DNA of 64,000 nt from Streptomyces albireticuli (GTDB lineage Bacteria > Actinomycetota > Actinomycetes > Streptomycetales > Streptomycetaceae), in the NCBI RefSeq assembly GCF_002192455.1, contig NZ_CP021744.1, positions 4,993,501 to 5,057,500 on the forward strand. The letters run 5' to 3'. Every line of letters begins with the position of its first letter. The stretch's first letter is position 1. The notes below the pieces were generated by a model, which ran no database searches, was not told the origin of the DNA, and saw nothing but the letters and a program-made list of their open reading frames with translations. Positions 15,629 to 24,620 of this stretch are shown here, piece by piece. The translations under genes were made by a program, and so were the position numbers.

Positions 15629-15921
15629 GGCCGGACCCTCTCCCTGGCGAGCGCGCGCCTTCGCGCGGGTGCGCGCGTGGCGTGCGGCTGTGCTGGCCTC
15701 TGTGCTGCCTGTCGGCTGCCGTGTCGGCGGAGAAGACCGTACCGGCTGACGGGGTCCCACTACACCCTGTTTGGCTACAAACGGGATATCTCACCCGTGA
15801 TCCGCCATGAACTGCCATCCTTTGTGACGGCATGGCACCGTAGCCGTTGACGCTCCCGAGCGTTGAACTCCTTGGAGCGCGCTCGACGCGGAGTGGCACG
15901 GCGGAGGAGGGGTTTCCCTTG

Positions 15922-16371
15922 GTGGAGGCCGGAGTGGACATCAGCAGCTCGCGGACGACGGCCCTGCACCAGCCGCGTCAGGACCACAGCCCGTCCCCCC
16001 GCGTCCCCCAGGTGACCCTGGACGCGGGCCCGTGCGACCTCGTCACCGTCCCCGCCCGGCAGGGCCTGGAGGCCGTCGACATCCTGCGGCTGCGCGACGG
16101 CGTCGGCCCCGTGCTGCACGACGGCGAGTGCGACACCCTCGGCTTCCTCGTGCCCCCCGGCACGGCCGACGCCTGGGACGTGCCGGGCAGCGCCTGCACC
16201 CAGACGTTCGGCCAGGGCGAGCAGGCGGGCCTCGCGGAGCCCCCGCTCCTGGGGACGGGGTGGCTGGTCGCGCCGGAGGCGGCGTTCTCGGAGGCGACGG
16301 ACCCGGCGGTGCTGCGCGCCGCGCTGGGCGAGGCGGCCCGGACGATCGAGGCCGTGGACCGCTGCCGCTAG
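15922..16371 (+). CDS. Conserved Streptomyces hypothetical protein
   Basis: A 149-residue protein. GTG 15922 is chosen because GGAGGAGGGG lies 9 bases upstream; the frame is open to 15847 without a ribosome site. No signal peptide or membrane helix is seen. The middle contains DAGPCDLVTVPARQGLEAVDILR and GFLVPPGTADAWDVPGSAC. These segments remind me of the N-terminal part of actinobacterial primase-polymerase-like proteins, but the catalytic residues of that fold are not evident, so I leave the function open. It is divergent from the HTH/TPR regulator, with a gap of about 290 bases. Confidence 0.65.
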   Translation: MEAGVDISSSRTTALHQPRQDHSPSPRVPQVTLDAGPCDLVTVPARQGLEAVDILRLRDGVGPVLHDGECDTLGFLVPPGTADAWDVPGSACTQTFGQGEQAGLAEPPLLGTGWLVAPEAAFSEATDPAVLRAALGEAARTIEAVDRCR

Positions 16372-16436
16372 GGGTCTCCCGCCTGTTCCCCGGCCGCCTT
16401 TCCAGGGCCCCGGCCACGGCAGGCGATACTTGCCAT

Positions 16437-17306
16437 GTGGCTAAAGGCAAGCAGAAGCAAGGGCGCGGGCGCGCCGCCGAGGCGGTGTCCGAGCAGGTCG
16501 GAGGCGGTGTCGCCGAGCTGCGGCCCGACCGTGACCGCCCCCGTGGCTTCACGCTGCTGATCGACGGCGCACCGCAGTCCCATGTGGACCTCGACGACCC
16601 CGCCTACCTCGACTTCGCCTACCAGCGGCGCCTCGGCCACATCGCCGACCTCGTCGCCGCGCCCGGCAAGCCCGTCCAGGCCCTGCACCTGGGCGGCGGG
16701 GCCTTCACCCTCGCCCGCTACGTCGCCGCCACCCGGCCCCGCTCCACCCAGCAGATCGTGGAGATCGACGCCCCGCTCGTCCAGTTCGTCCGCCGCGAGC
16801 TCCCCCTGGACGCCGGCTGGCGGATCCGGGTGCGGGGCGGCGACGCCCGGGAGGGGCTGGCCAAGGTGCCCGACGGGTGGGCCGACCTGATCATCGCCGA
16901 CGTCTTCGCCGGCGCCCGCACCCCCGCCCACCTCACCAGCGTCGAATTCGCCGGCGAGGTGCGGCGCGCGCTGCGCCCGGGCGGCTTCTACGCCGCGAAC
17001 CTCGCCGACGGCCCGCCCCTCGCCTACGTCAAGGCGCAGATCGCGACCGTACGGACCGTCTTCCCCGAGCTGTGCCTGACCGCCGACCCCGCCGTGCTGC
17101 GCGGCCGCCGCTTCGGCAACGCCGTGCTGCTCGCCTCCGACCGCGAGCTGCCGGTCGCCGAGCTGACCCGGCGCGCCGCGACCGACCCGAACCAGGGCCG
17201 GGTCGAACACGGGCGCGCCCTCGACGACTTCACCGGCGGCGCGGCGCCCGTCACCGACGCGGCCGCCCGCCCCTCGCCGGCCCCGCCGCCGTCCGTCTTC
17301 GAGTGA
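16437..17306 (+). CDS. Spermidine-synthase-like (SpeE-fold) methyltransferase-family protein
   Basis: A 289-residue protein starting at GTG 16437. GATACT lies about 8 bases upstream and there is no ribosome site, so the mRNA is probably leaderless. The core is the aminopropyltransferase/SAM-dependent fold: ALHLGGGAFTLARY for cofactor binding, QQIVEIDAPLVQFVRREL, VRGGDAREGLAKVPDGWADLIIADVFAG, and VRRALRPGGFYAANLAD. Spermidine-synthase-like proteins without the full substrate pocket are common in actinobacteria and often have unknown reactions. The conserved DXFXG loop (DVFAG) is present. The C-terminus is a disordered Ala/Pro tail. It converges on bglC with only 22 bases between them. Confidence 0.82.
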   Translation: MAKGKQKQGRGRAAEAVSEQVGGGVAELRPDRDRPRGFTLLIDGAPQSHVDLDDPAYLDFAYQRRLGHIADLVAAPGKPVQALHLGGGAFTLARYVAATRPRSTQQIVEIDAPLVQFVRRELPLDAGWRIRVRGGDAREGLAKVPDGWADLIIADVFAGARTPAHLTSVEFAGEVRRALRPGGFYAANLADGPPLAYVKAQIATVRTVFPELCLTADPAVLRGRRFGNAVLLASDRELPVAELTRRAATDPNQGRVEHGRALDDFTGGAAPVTDAAARPSPAPPPSVFE

Positions 17307-17328
17307 GACCCGGGTCACCGGCCCCGGC

Positions 17329-18723
17329 TCAGTACGGCGGGAGCTGGCCCGTCCGGGCGACCTGGGCGTACCAGCGGGCGCTGGACTTGGGCGTGCGGAC
17401 CTGGGTGGCGTAGTCGACGTACACCGCGCCGAAGCGCTTGCTGTAGCCGTACGCCCATTCGAAGTTGTCCAGCAGTGACCAGAGGAAGTAGCCGCACACG
17501 TCCGCGCCGTCGCCGATCGCCCGGTGCACCGCGTCGAGGTGGGCGTGCAGATAGGCGATCCGTTCCGGGTCGTGCACCGCGCCCTCGCCGTCCGGCTTGT
17601 CGTCGTACGCCGCGCCGTTCTCGGTGACCACCAGCGGCAGCCCGGGGACCTCCCGGGTGAAGCGCGTCAGCAGGTCGTGGAGGCCGGTGGGGTCGACCGA
17701 CCAGTCCATCGCGGTCCGCTTGCCGGGCGGGCGGTGGAAGACGACGCCCCCGGCGCCGGGCCACGGCGAGGGCTCGCCTCCGGCCGCCCCGCCCGCAGGG
17801 GTGCCGGGGGCCGGCCCCGACACCAGGAAGGGCGCGTAGTAGTTGACGCCCAGCGAGTCCAGGGGGTGGTGGACAGCCGCCGCGTCGCCGCCGTGGACGA
17901 AGGACCAGTCCGTGATGCCCGCCGTGTCGGCGATCAGGTCCGCCGGGTACTCCCCGTGCAGCATGGGCCCGGTGAAGATCCGGGTGGCCAGCGCGTCGAT
18001 GCGTCGCCGGGCGTCGAGGTCGGCCGGAGAGTCCGTGAGGGCGCGCACCGCACCGGGGTTGAGGGTGACCGAGACGGCCGCCCGGGAGGGCAGCGCGGCG
18101 CGCAGCGCCTGGGCGCCGAGGCCGTGTGCCAGGTTGAGGTGGTGGGCCGCGCGCAGGGCCGCCACGTCGTCCGCCCGGCCGGGCGCGTGCACCCCGGAGC
18201 CGTAGCCGAGGAAGGCGCTGCACCAGGGCTCGTTGAGGGTCGTCCACAGCTCCACCCGGTCCCCGAGCGCCTCGGCGACCAGATGCGCGTAGTCCGCGAA
18301 GCGGTGCGCGGTGCCGCGCTCCGGCCAGCCGCCCGCCGACTCCAGCTCCTGGGGCAGGTCCCAGTGGTAGAGGGTCAGCACCGGCTGGATGCCGTGGGCG
18401 AGGAGGTCGTCGACGAGCGCGCGGTAGAAGTCGAGGCCCGCCTGGCAGGCCGGGCCGCGCCCGCCGGGCTGGACGCGCGGCCAGGAGACGGAGAAGCGGT
18501 ACGCGCCCAGGCCCAGGTCCGCCATCAGGCGCACGTCCTCGGCGCGGCGGTGGTAGTGGTCGGCGGCGACGTCCCCGGTGTCGCCGCCGAGGACCTTGCC
18601 GGGGGTGTGGGAGAAGGTGTCCCAGATGGAGGGGGTGCGGCCGTCCTGCTGCGCCGCGCCCTCGATCTGGTACGCGGCGGTCGCGGCGCCCCAGAGGAAG
18701 CCGGGCGGGAAGTTCACGGTCAT
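17329..18723 (-). CDS. bglC: GH1 beta-glucosidase (BglC-like, intracellular)
   Basis: A 464-residue GH1 enzyme without a signal peptide. The opening FPPGFLWGAATAAYQIEGA, the acid/base glutamate in TLNEPW, the nucleophile in VTENGAAY, and FLWSLLDNFEWAYGYSKRFG are all canonical. It hydrolyses cellobiose or other beta-glucosides brought in by the transporter encoded just upstream. It is the last gene of a four-gene minus-strand operon, 42 bases behind the permease gene. The order binding protein, two permeases, GH1 enzyme matches cebEFG-bglC of other Streptomyces, where CebR represses the operon until cellobiose appears. Confidence 0.88.
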   Translation of the reverse strand: MTVNFPPGFLWGAATAAYQIEGAAQQDGRTPSIWDTFSHTPGKVLGGDTGDVAADHYHRRAEDVRLMADLGLGAYRFSVSWPRVQPGGRGPACQAGLDFYRALVDDLLAHGIQPVLTLYHWDLPQELESAGGWPERGTAHRFADYAHLVAEALGDRVELWTTLNEPWCSAFLGYGSGVHAPGRADDVAALRAAHHLNLAHGLGAQALRAALPSRAAVSVTLNPGAVRALTDSPADLDARRRIDALATRIFTGPMLHGEYPADLIADTAGITDWSFVHGGDAAAVHHPLDSLGVNYYAPFLVSGPAPGTPAGGAAGGEPSPWPGAGGVVFHRPPGKRTAMDWSVDPTGLHDLLTRFTREVPGLPLVVTENGAAYDDKPDGEGAVHDPERIAYLHAHLDAVHRAIGDGADVCGYFLWSLLDNFEWAYGYSKRFGAVYVDYATQVRTPKSSARWYAQVARTGQLPPY

Positions 18724-18765
18724 GGATGCGCTCTCGGTGTGGGGGAGGGACGAGAAGGAGGGGAG

Positions 18766-19698
18766 TCAGCCCTTGACGGCGCCCTGCATGATGCCGCCGA
18801 CGATCTGTCTGCCGAAGAGGGTGAAGGCGAGCAGCAGCGGCAGGGTGCCGAGCAGCGCGCCGGCCATGATCACGGCCTGGTCGGGCACATAGCCCCGGCC
18901 GAGGCCGGTGAGGGCGACCTGGACGGTCGGGTTCTCCTGGGTCAGCGCGATGATCGGCCAGAAGAAGTCGTTCCACGCCTGGACGAAGGAGAGCATCCCC
19001 AGCACGGCCATGGCCGGCCGGGCCACGGGGAACACCACGTGCCACAGCACGCGCAGGCTGCTCGCGCCGTCGACGCGGGCCGCCTCGACCAGCTCGGTGG
19101 GGAGCGCCTCCACCAGGTACTGGCGCATGAAGAACACGCCGAAGGCGCTGACGAGGGTGGGCAGTACCACCGACTGGAGCTGGTTCGTCCAGTGCAGCTC
19201 GGCGACGACCATGAAGAGGGGGACGACGCTCAGCTGCGGCGGCACCATCATCGTGCCGACCGTCGTCAGCAGCAGGGCGGTCCGGAACCGGAACCGCAGC
19301 TTGGCGAAGGCGAAGCCCGCCGTCGTGGCGAAGAGGACGGTGCCAAGCGCGACCGCCCCGGCCACCAGCACCGTGTTGAACAGCGCCAGGCCCATGTGGG
19401 CCTCGCTCCAGGCCGTGCCCAGGTTGGTCAGCAGCCTGTCGCCGAACCGGAACGGCGGCGGGGTCCGGGCGAGCCGGGCGTTGTCCCGCGACGCGGTGAC
19501 CGCCGTCCAGACCAGCGGGAACAGCGAGCCGGCGGTGAACAGCGCCAGCACGGCGTAGGTGACCGGCCCGGCGCGCAGCTGCCTTCCCGCGCCGCCGCCC
19601 CTGGCCTTCGCCGGGCCCCTCGCCCCTTCCCTCCCCTTCGCGGGCCCCGTCGGCGGGCCCTTCGTCCGGTCGGCGGGCCGTCCGGTGGTCGTCGTCAC
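18766..19698 (-). CDS. cebG: Sugar ABC transporter permease (CebG-like)
   Basis: A 310-residue inner-membrane permease of the MalG type, starting at GTG 19698 behind GAGGGG. The first 40 residues are a Gly/Ala/Lys-rich cytoplasmic tail. About six membrane helices follow. The EAA loop that docks the ATPase reads VEAARVDGASSLRVLWHVV with PVARP after it. It starts 9 bases after the partner permease gene. No ATPase gene is in the operon, as is usual for Streptomyces oligosaccharide importers, which share the multipurpose ATPase MsiK encoded elsewhere. Confidence 0.87.
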   Translation of the reverse strand: MTTTTGRPADRTKGPPTGPAKGREGARGPAKARGGGAGRQLRAGPVTYAVLALFTAGSLFPLVWTAVTASRDNARLARTPPPFRFGDRLLTNLGTAWSEAHMGLALFNTVLVAGAVALGTVLFATTAGFAFAKLRFRFRTALLLTTVGTMMVPPQLSVVPLFMVVAELHWTNQLQSVVLPTLVSAFGVFFMRQYLVEALPTELVEAARVDGASSLRVLWHVVFPVARPAMAVLGMLSFVQAWNDFFWPIIALTQENPTVQVALTGLGRGYVPDQAVIMAGALLGTLPLLLAFTLFGRQIVGGIMQGAVKG

Positions 19699-19707
19699 AT
19701 CAGCCCC

Positions 19708-20700
19708 TCACCGGCTCTTCCGCATCCCTCGCGCGATCAGGAGATTGACCGCGCCGATCAGCAGCAGGATCAGGAACATCGTCCAGGCGACGGCGGAGGC
19801 GCGCCCGAGGTGGAAGTTGAACCACCCCTGCTCGTAGAGGTAGAGCCCCAGCGTCTGGAACTGGTGCGAGGCCCCGCCCTTCTGCCCGCCCGCCCCGCCG
19901 AACAGCAGCGGCTCCCCGAAGAGCTGGGTCGCCCCGATCGTCGAGACGACCACCGTGAAGAGGATCGTCGGCCGCAGCGCCGGCACCGTGACGTGGCGGA
20001 ACTGCTGCGCGCGCGAGGCCCCGTCCAGCGCCGCCGACTCGTACAGCTCGTCCGGCACCGCCTGCATCGCGGCCAGGTAGATCAGCGCGTTGTAGCCCGT
20101 CCACCGCCAGATCACGATCGAGGAGACCGCGATCTGCGAGGACCACGTGGAGCTCTGCCAGTCCACCGGGCCGGCGCCCACCGCCTCCAGCGCCCAGTTG
20201 ACCATGCCATAGTCGCGCCCGTAGAGCAGCACGAAGACGAGCGTCGCGGCCGCGACCGAGGTGGCGTACGGCGTCAGCAGCGCGACCCGCCAGAAGGACG
20301 CCGCGCGCAGCCGGTAGTGCAGCAGATGGGCGAGGCCCAGCGCCATCAGCAGCTGGGGGACGGTGGAGAGGACACCGATGGTGAAGGTGTTGCGCAGGGC
20401 GTTCCAGAAGAAGTCGTCCCCCAGCAGCCGCGCGTAGTTGTGCAGCCCCACCCACTCCAGCTGGTCCGGGGCGTACAGCTCCACCCGGTGCAGCGAGGCC
20501 CAGCCCGTGTAGAGCAGGGGGAAGATGCCGAACGCCGAGAAGAAGAGGAAGAACGGGGCGACGAAGACGTACGGGCTGTAGCGCACGTCCCAGCGGTAGA
20601 GGCGGCTGCGCCACGGGCGTGGCCCGCTGCGCGGCGGGCGGTCGAGGTCCTCGGGCGGCGGTGCCGGCCGGTCGCCCACCGCCTCGGTCGCGGCCGTCAT
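19708..20700 (-). CDS. cebF: Sugar ABC transporter permease (CebF-like)
   Basis: A 330-residue MalF-type permease starting at ATG 20700, which overlaps the binding-protein stop codon as ATGA, so translation is coupled. After a Pro/Arg-rich tail, the first helix reads YSPYVFVAPFFLFFSAFGIFP. The EAA loop is YESAALDGASRAQQFRHVTVP. It pairs with the downstream permease to form the membrane channel. A much longer open frame continues through the binding-protein region in this phase, but it is Arg/Gly-rich antisense-like sequence and is not used. Confidence 0.87.
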   Translation of the reverse strand: MTAATEAVGDRPAPPPEDLDRPPRSGPRPWRSRLYRWDVRYSPYVFVAPFFLFFSAFGIFPLLYTGWASLHRVELYAPDQLEWVGLHNYARLLGDDFFWNALRNTFTIGVLSTVPQLLMALGLAHLLHYRLRAASFWRVALLTPYATSVAAATLVFVLLYGRDYGMVNWALEAVGAGPVDWQSSTWSSQIAVSSIVIWRWTGYNALIYLAAMQAVPDELYESAALDGASRAQQFRHVTVPALRPTILFTVVVSTIGATQLFGEPLLFGGAGGQKGGASHQFQTLGLYLYEQGWFNFHLGRASAVAWTMFLILLLIGAVNLLIARGMRKSR

Positions 20701-22025
20701 TCGTCCACCGCGTTGTGGATCTCCTTCTGCGCAGCCTTCCAGGCCGCCGCGGGGGACCGGCCCTGCTGCTCCACCTGTGGGATCCCCACATCGGTGAAGG
20801 CGGTGCCGATCTGCTGCTCCCGGGGGCCGATCACCAGCTTGGGCACCGACCGGGCCGCCGCCGAGAAGATCCGCCCGGTGGGCGCGTCGCCGAAGTACGG
20901 GTTCCGCGCGTCCCTGACCTGGGGCATGGCGTACGAGGCGGGGGTGGAGGGGATGCTCGCCTGCCGGTCGAAGAGCCTGGCCTGCTGCTCCGGCGCCGTC
21001 AGCCAGACCGCGAGCGCGACGGCCGCTTTCCGGTGCCGGGCCGCCTTCGGCACGGTGATGAAGGAGCCGCCCCAGTTGGCGGGCCGGGGCGCGGGGGCGA
21101 TGTCCCACTTGTCCTCGCCGGCCGGGCCCGCCTTCTCCTTGATGTAGCCGAGCATCCAGGGCGGGCAGGCGACGGTGGCGAAGCGGCCGTTGGCGTACGC
21201 CTGGTCCCAGGGCTTCTCGAACTGTTTGAGGCGGGCGGTCAGGCCGTCGCGCGCGGCCCGCACCGCCAGGTTCCAGGACTCCCGGACCGCGGGGCTCCGC
21301 CCGACGACGCGGTGGCCCCGGCGGTCGTAGTAGCGCTCGGCGTAGCCGTGGATCGCGGCGTTGTAGATCCCGGCCGCCGAGTCCGTGAAGACCGTGCCCG
21401 CCGGGGCGCGCCTCCGGTAGGCCCGGCCGGTCTCCAGGTACTTCCGCCAGTCGCCGGCCCAGAGCCGGCCGACGCCCGCCCGGTCGGTGGGCAGCCCGGC
21501 CTTGGCGAAGAGGTCCTTCCGGTAGCACACGGCGATCGGCCCGATGTCCGTGCCGAGGCCGATGGTCCGGCCGTCCGGCGAGGTCGCCTGCGCCCACTTC
21601 CAGTCCAGCCAGGTGTCCGCGCGGACGCCGGCGGCCCGGGACAGGTCCACGAACCGGTCGGCCTGGGTGGTGGCGACGTCGTGGATGTTGCCCACCTCGA
21701 CGGCCTGGATGTCGGACAGGCCGCCGCCGGCCGCGAGGTGGGTCAGCAGCTGGGGGTAGTAGGCGTCGTTCCGCTCGATCACGCTCTCCTTGATCGTGAT
21801 GCCGGGGTGCAGCCGCTCGTACTCCTCGTAGAGCCCCGCCTGCTTGTAACCGAAGACGCCGAAGGTGCCGATGGTGACGGTGGTCCTCCGCCCGCCGCCG
21901 CCCCCGGGCCCCTCGCCCGCGCTCCCGACGTCCCGGGCGCACGCCCCGAACAGCCCCATACCGAGGGCCGCGACGGCGGTGACGGCCGTCACCCGGCGCG
22001 GGGGCGTGCGGAAGCGTCGGCGCAT
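20697..22025 (-). CDS. cebE: Sugar ABC transporter substrate-binding lipoprotein (CebE-like)
   Basis: A 442-residue lipoprotein from ATG 22025 with AGGAG just upstream. The signal peptide ends in GMGLFGAC, a lipobox with the modified cysteine near residue 27. The mature part begins with TVTIGTFGVFGYKQAGLYEEY, which matches my recollection of CebE-type cellobiose-binding proteins. SDIQAVEVGNIHDV and PPWMLGYIKEKAG follow. It captures an oligosaccharide outside the cell and delivers it to the two permeases encoded next. It is the first gene of the operon. The usual LacI-type regulator gene cebR is not found upstream, where a tandem repeat region sits instead. Confidence 0.83.
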   Translation of the reverse strand: MRRRFRTPPRRVTAVTAVAALGMGLFGACARDVGSAGEGPGGGGGRRTTVTIGTFGVFGYKQAGLYEEYERLHPGITIKESVIERNDAYYPQLLTHLAAGGGLSDIQAVEVGNIHDVATTQADRFVDLSRAAGVRADTWLDWKWAQATSPDGRTIGLGTDIGPIAVCYRKDLFAKAGLPTDRAGVGRLWAGDWRKYLETGRAYRRRAPAGTVFTDSAAGIYNAAIHGYAERYYDRRGHRVVGRSPAVRESWNLAVRAARDGLTARLKQFEKPWDQAYANGRFATVACPPWMLGYIKEKAGPAGEDKWDIAPAPRPANWGGSFITVPKAARHRKAAVALAVWLTAPEQQARLFDRQASIPSTPASYAMPQVRDARNPYFGDAPTGRIFSAAARSVPKLVIGPREQQIGTAFTDVGIPQVEQQGRSPAAAWKAAQKEIHNAVDE

Positions 22026-22043
22026 GGGCGTCTCCTGGTGCCT

Positions 22044-22108
22044 CGGCGTACGGGACCGGCGTACGGACTCGGCGTACGGACTCGACGTGGGGACTCGGCG
22101 TACGGACT
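22044..22108. repeat. 13-bp tandem repeat array upstream of cebE
   Basis: Five consecutive 13-bp units with consensus CGGCGTACGGACT: three near-perfect, one with two changes at the end (first unit), and one degenerate (CGACGTGGGGACT). A weak sixth unit follows. Each unit contains the self-complementary CGTACG. The array starts 19 bases upstream of the cebE-like start codon, so it is in the promoter or mRNA leader. Confidence 0.9.
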
Positions 22109-22414
22109 CGTGGGGCTCGGAGTGGCGAGGGGCCTTCGTCGGGCGTGCCGCCCGTCCGGCGGAACACGGCATACGGCATACGGAGTAGAGGGCCGGGCGG
22201 GTGCCGGGGGACGGAGAGGGAGGAGCCCCGGGCCGATGTGATGAAGAGTCGTCGGATCCCGGCGGAGAGTCAAGGAAGCCCTGGCGCGTCGCGCGATGCC
22301 ACCCGCGCGCCGCGAAATATGACGCGGGTCACAGCCGCCCCGCGCCGCCCGTACGGCTCACGCGCGGGCCCACGCCCCCTGTGCGGGCGGGGCGATGGCG
22401 GGCCGCGTACGACA

Positions 22415-22448
22415 GAGGCCCCGGTCCGCTTCCGCGGACCGGGGCCTC
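22415..22448 (-). terminator. Terminator of tRNA-His
   Basis: A perfect 15-bp GC-rich stem (22415-22429 with 22434-22448) and a TTCC loop lie 7 bases after the tRNA 3' end on the minus strand. Confidence 0.85.
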
Positions 22449-22455
22449 CGATCAG

Positions 22456-22529
22456 GGTGAGTAACGGGACTTGAACCCGCGACATCCTGGACCACAACCA
22501 GGTGCTCTGCCAGCTGAGCTATACCCACC
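22456..22529 (-). tRNA. tRNA-His (anticodon GTG)
   Basis: A complete cloverleaf on the minus strand. The acceptor GTGGGTA pairs with TACTCAC, and the extra G at -1 that marks tRNA-His pairs with C73. The anticodon arm CCTGG-TTGTGGT-CCAGG gives GTG. No CCA is encoded. Confidence 0.97.
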
Positions 22530-22586
22530 ATGTCGTCCGGTGCGTTTCCCACCGGCCGAGAAAAAGTGTACAGGGTTTTCAGGGGT

Positions 22587-22622
22587 GCTCGCTCCCAGGT
22601 GACCCGCGTCCTGGGAGCGAGC
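22587..22622 (-). terminator. Terminator of the adpA-ornA unit
   Basis: A perfect 13-bp stem (22587-22599 with 22610-22622) and a 10-nt loop, starting 7 bases after the ornA stop. On the minus strand it is followed by an A/T-richer stretch with a run of five T. Confidence 0.85.
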
Positions 22623-22629
22623 TGCGTCA

Positions 22630-23235
<606 letters not shown>

Positions 23236-23240
23236 GCGTC

Positions 23241-24620
23241 TCACCCTACGGGGCGTTCCCGCTGGCCGGGCAGGCGTGGGCTGTAGAGGTCGGACTCCGG
23301 CTTGCCCGGATCCGGACCGCCGGGAGTGTTCCCGGCGTGTCCGCCACCGTGCCCGCCGTGCCCGGCGGGGTGCCCGCCGTGCCCGCCGTGTCCGCCGTGC
23401 CCGGTATGGGGTGGCGGTACGGACATGGCGGCTCCGGTGACGGCGTGCGCCGTGGTGGCCAGGGCCGCCCTGCGCAGCCCCATCACCGAGGCCTCCCCGC
23501 TCCGCTGCTCCACCGGGTCCGGCCGGTCGAACCGGTCGTGGCGCTCGGTCCGGTCCGTACGGTCCGGCCGTTCACCCCGCTCCGGCCGCTCGGCCGAGCC
23601 GTTCTGCGGCCGGCGCGCGCGGTACGCGGCCCGGTAGGCGGCCGGGGAGGACCCCAGCTGCCTGCGGAAGTGGCCGCGCAACGCCACCGGCGAGCGGAAG
23701 CCGCAGCGCCCGGCGACCTCGTCCACGGAATAGTCCGAGGTCTCCAGGAGCCGCTGTGCCTGGAGCACCCGCTGGGTGATCAGCCACTGGAGCGGCGCGC
23801 TGCCGGTGAGCGAACGGAACCGCCGGTCGAAGGTGCGACGGCTCATATAGGCACGGGCGGCCAGGGTCTCCACGTCGAACTGCTCGTGGAGGTGCTCCAG
23901 CGCCCAGGCGACGACCTCGGCGAGCGGGTCGGCGCCGATCTCCTCCGGTAAAGACCTGTCGAGGTAGCGCTCCTGTCCGCCGCTTCGGCGTGGCGGCACG
24001 ACGAGCCGGCGGGCCAGGGCCCCCGCGGCGTCGGCGCCGTGGTCGGTGCGGACGATGTGCAGGCACAGGTCGATGCCTGCCGCGGTGCCCGCGGACGTCA
24101 GTACGTCACCGTCGTCGACGAAGAGCTCCCGCGGGTCCACATGGACCGACGGATAGCGCTTGGCGAGTGTCGGCGCGTACATCCAATGGGTGGTGGCGGG
24201 CCTGCCGTCGAGCAGTCCCGCGGCAGCCAGTACGAAGGCACCGGTGCACAAGCCCACGATGCGGGCGCCCTCCTCATGGGCGCGGCGCAGCGCGTCGAGT
24301 GCGGCGGTCGGTGGCGGCTGGGTGATCGACCGCCAGGCCGGTACGACGACGGTGCCGGCCCTGGAGAGTGCCTCCAGGCCGTACGGTGCGGTCAATTCCA
24401 GGCCGCCGGTTGTTCGCAATGGCACATCTTCGCCCGCGCACACCAGCAAGCGGTAGCGGGGGACTCCAGCGTCCTGTCGGTCGATACCGAACACTGAGAG
24501 CGGAATGGAGCTTTCGAAGATGGGTCCGCCGCTGAAAAGCAGCACAGCGACGATCTCCCGGCGGCGGCGTCCGGAGAGCTTGCGCGTGGTCTCCGGTACG
24601 GTCGTGGAGTCCTGGCTCAT
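23241..24620 (-). CDS. adpA: AdpA/BldH, central developmental regulator
   Basis: A 459-residue protein from ATG 24620, behind AGGGGGG 9 bases upstream. Residues about 20-190 form the DJ-1/PfpI-like dimerisation domain (ARIVGLCTGAFVLAAAGLLDG). Residues about 235-335 are the AraC/XylS DNA-binding domain (AAYMSRRTFDRRFR and VDEVAGRCGFRSPVALRGHFR). Codon 224 (23949-23951) is TTA, in the linker between the domains, exactly as in other Streptomyces adpA genes, making translation dependent on the bldA tRNA. The C-terminus is extended and carries a His/Gly-rich tract (HTGHGGHGGHGGHPAGHGG). Known homologues of about 400 residues are shorter. AdpA activates morphological development and secondary metabolism. 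Confidence 0.95.
   Translation of the reverse strand: MSQDSTTVPETTRKLSGRRRREIVAVLLFSGGPIFESSIPLSVFGIDRQDAGVPRYRLLVCAGEDVPLRTTGGLELTAPYGLEALSRAGTVVVPAWRSITQPPPTAALDALRRAHEEGARIVGLCTGAFVLAAAGLLDGRPATTHWMYAPTLAKRYPSVHVDPRELFVDDGDVLTSAGTAAGIDLCLHIVRTDHGADAAGALARRLVVPPRRSGGQERYLDRSLPEEIGADPLAEVVAWALEHLHEQFDVETLAARAYMSRRTFDRRFRSLTGSAPLQWLITQRVLQAQRLLETSDYSVDEVAGRCGFRSPVALRGHFRRQLGSSPAAYRAAYRARRPQNGSAERPERGERPDRTDRTERHDRFDRPDPVEQRSGEASVMGLRRAALATTAHAVTGAAMSVPPPHTGHGGHGGHGGHPAGHGGHGGGHAGNTPGGPDPGKPESDLYSPRLPGQRERPVG

Larger units (their letters stand above)
22026..22455. other. 430-bp region between the cebE-like gene and tRNA-His: repeats, no cebR
   Basis: It holds five 13-bp tandem repeats next to the cebE start, a GGCATAC doublet near 22168-22182, and the tRNA-His terminator. 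I find no LacI-family gene, no remnant of one, and no CebR-type 14-bp palindrome centred on GAGCGCTC. Confidence 0.6.

Noticed and set aside
16032..16436. N-terminal extension of the spermidine-synthase-like protein
   Set aside because: The extension overlaps the preceding gene in another phase and is Arg-rich; GTG 16437 has a suitable promoter spacing for a leaderless start.
17524..21147. Open reading frame of 1207 codons on the plus strand, antisense to bglC and the transporter genes
   Set aside because: Arg/Gly/Val-rich composition of a GC-rich shadow frame; the minus strand has well-supported genes with domains and ribosome sites throughout.
22044..22108. CRISPR array at the 13-bp repeats
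   Set aside because: Units are contiguous with no spacers and far too short; no cas genes in the window.
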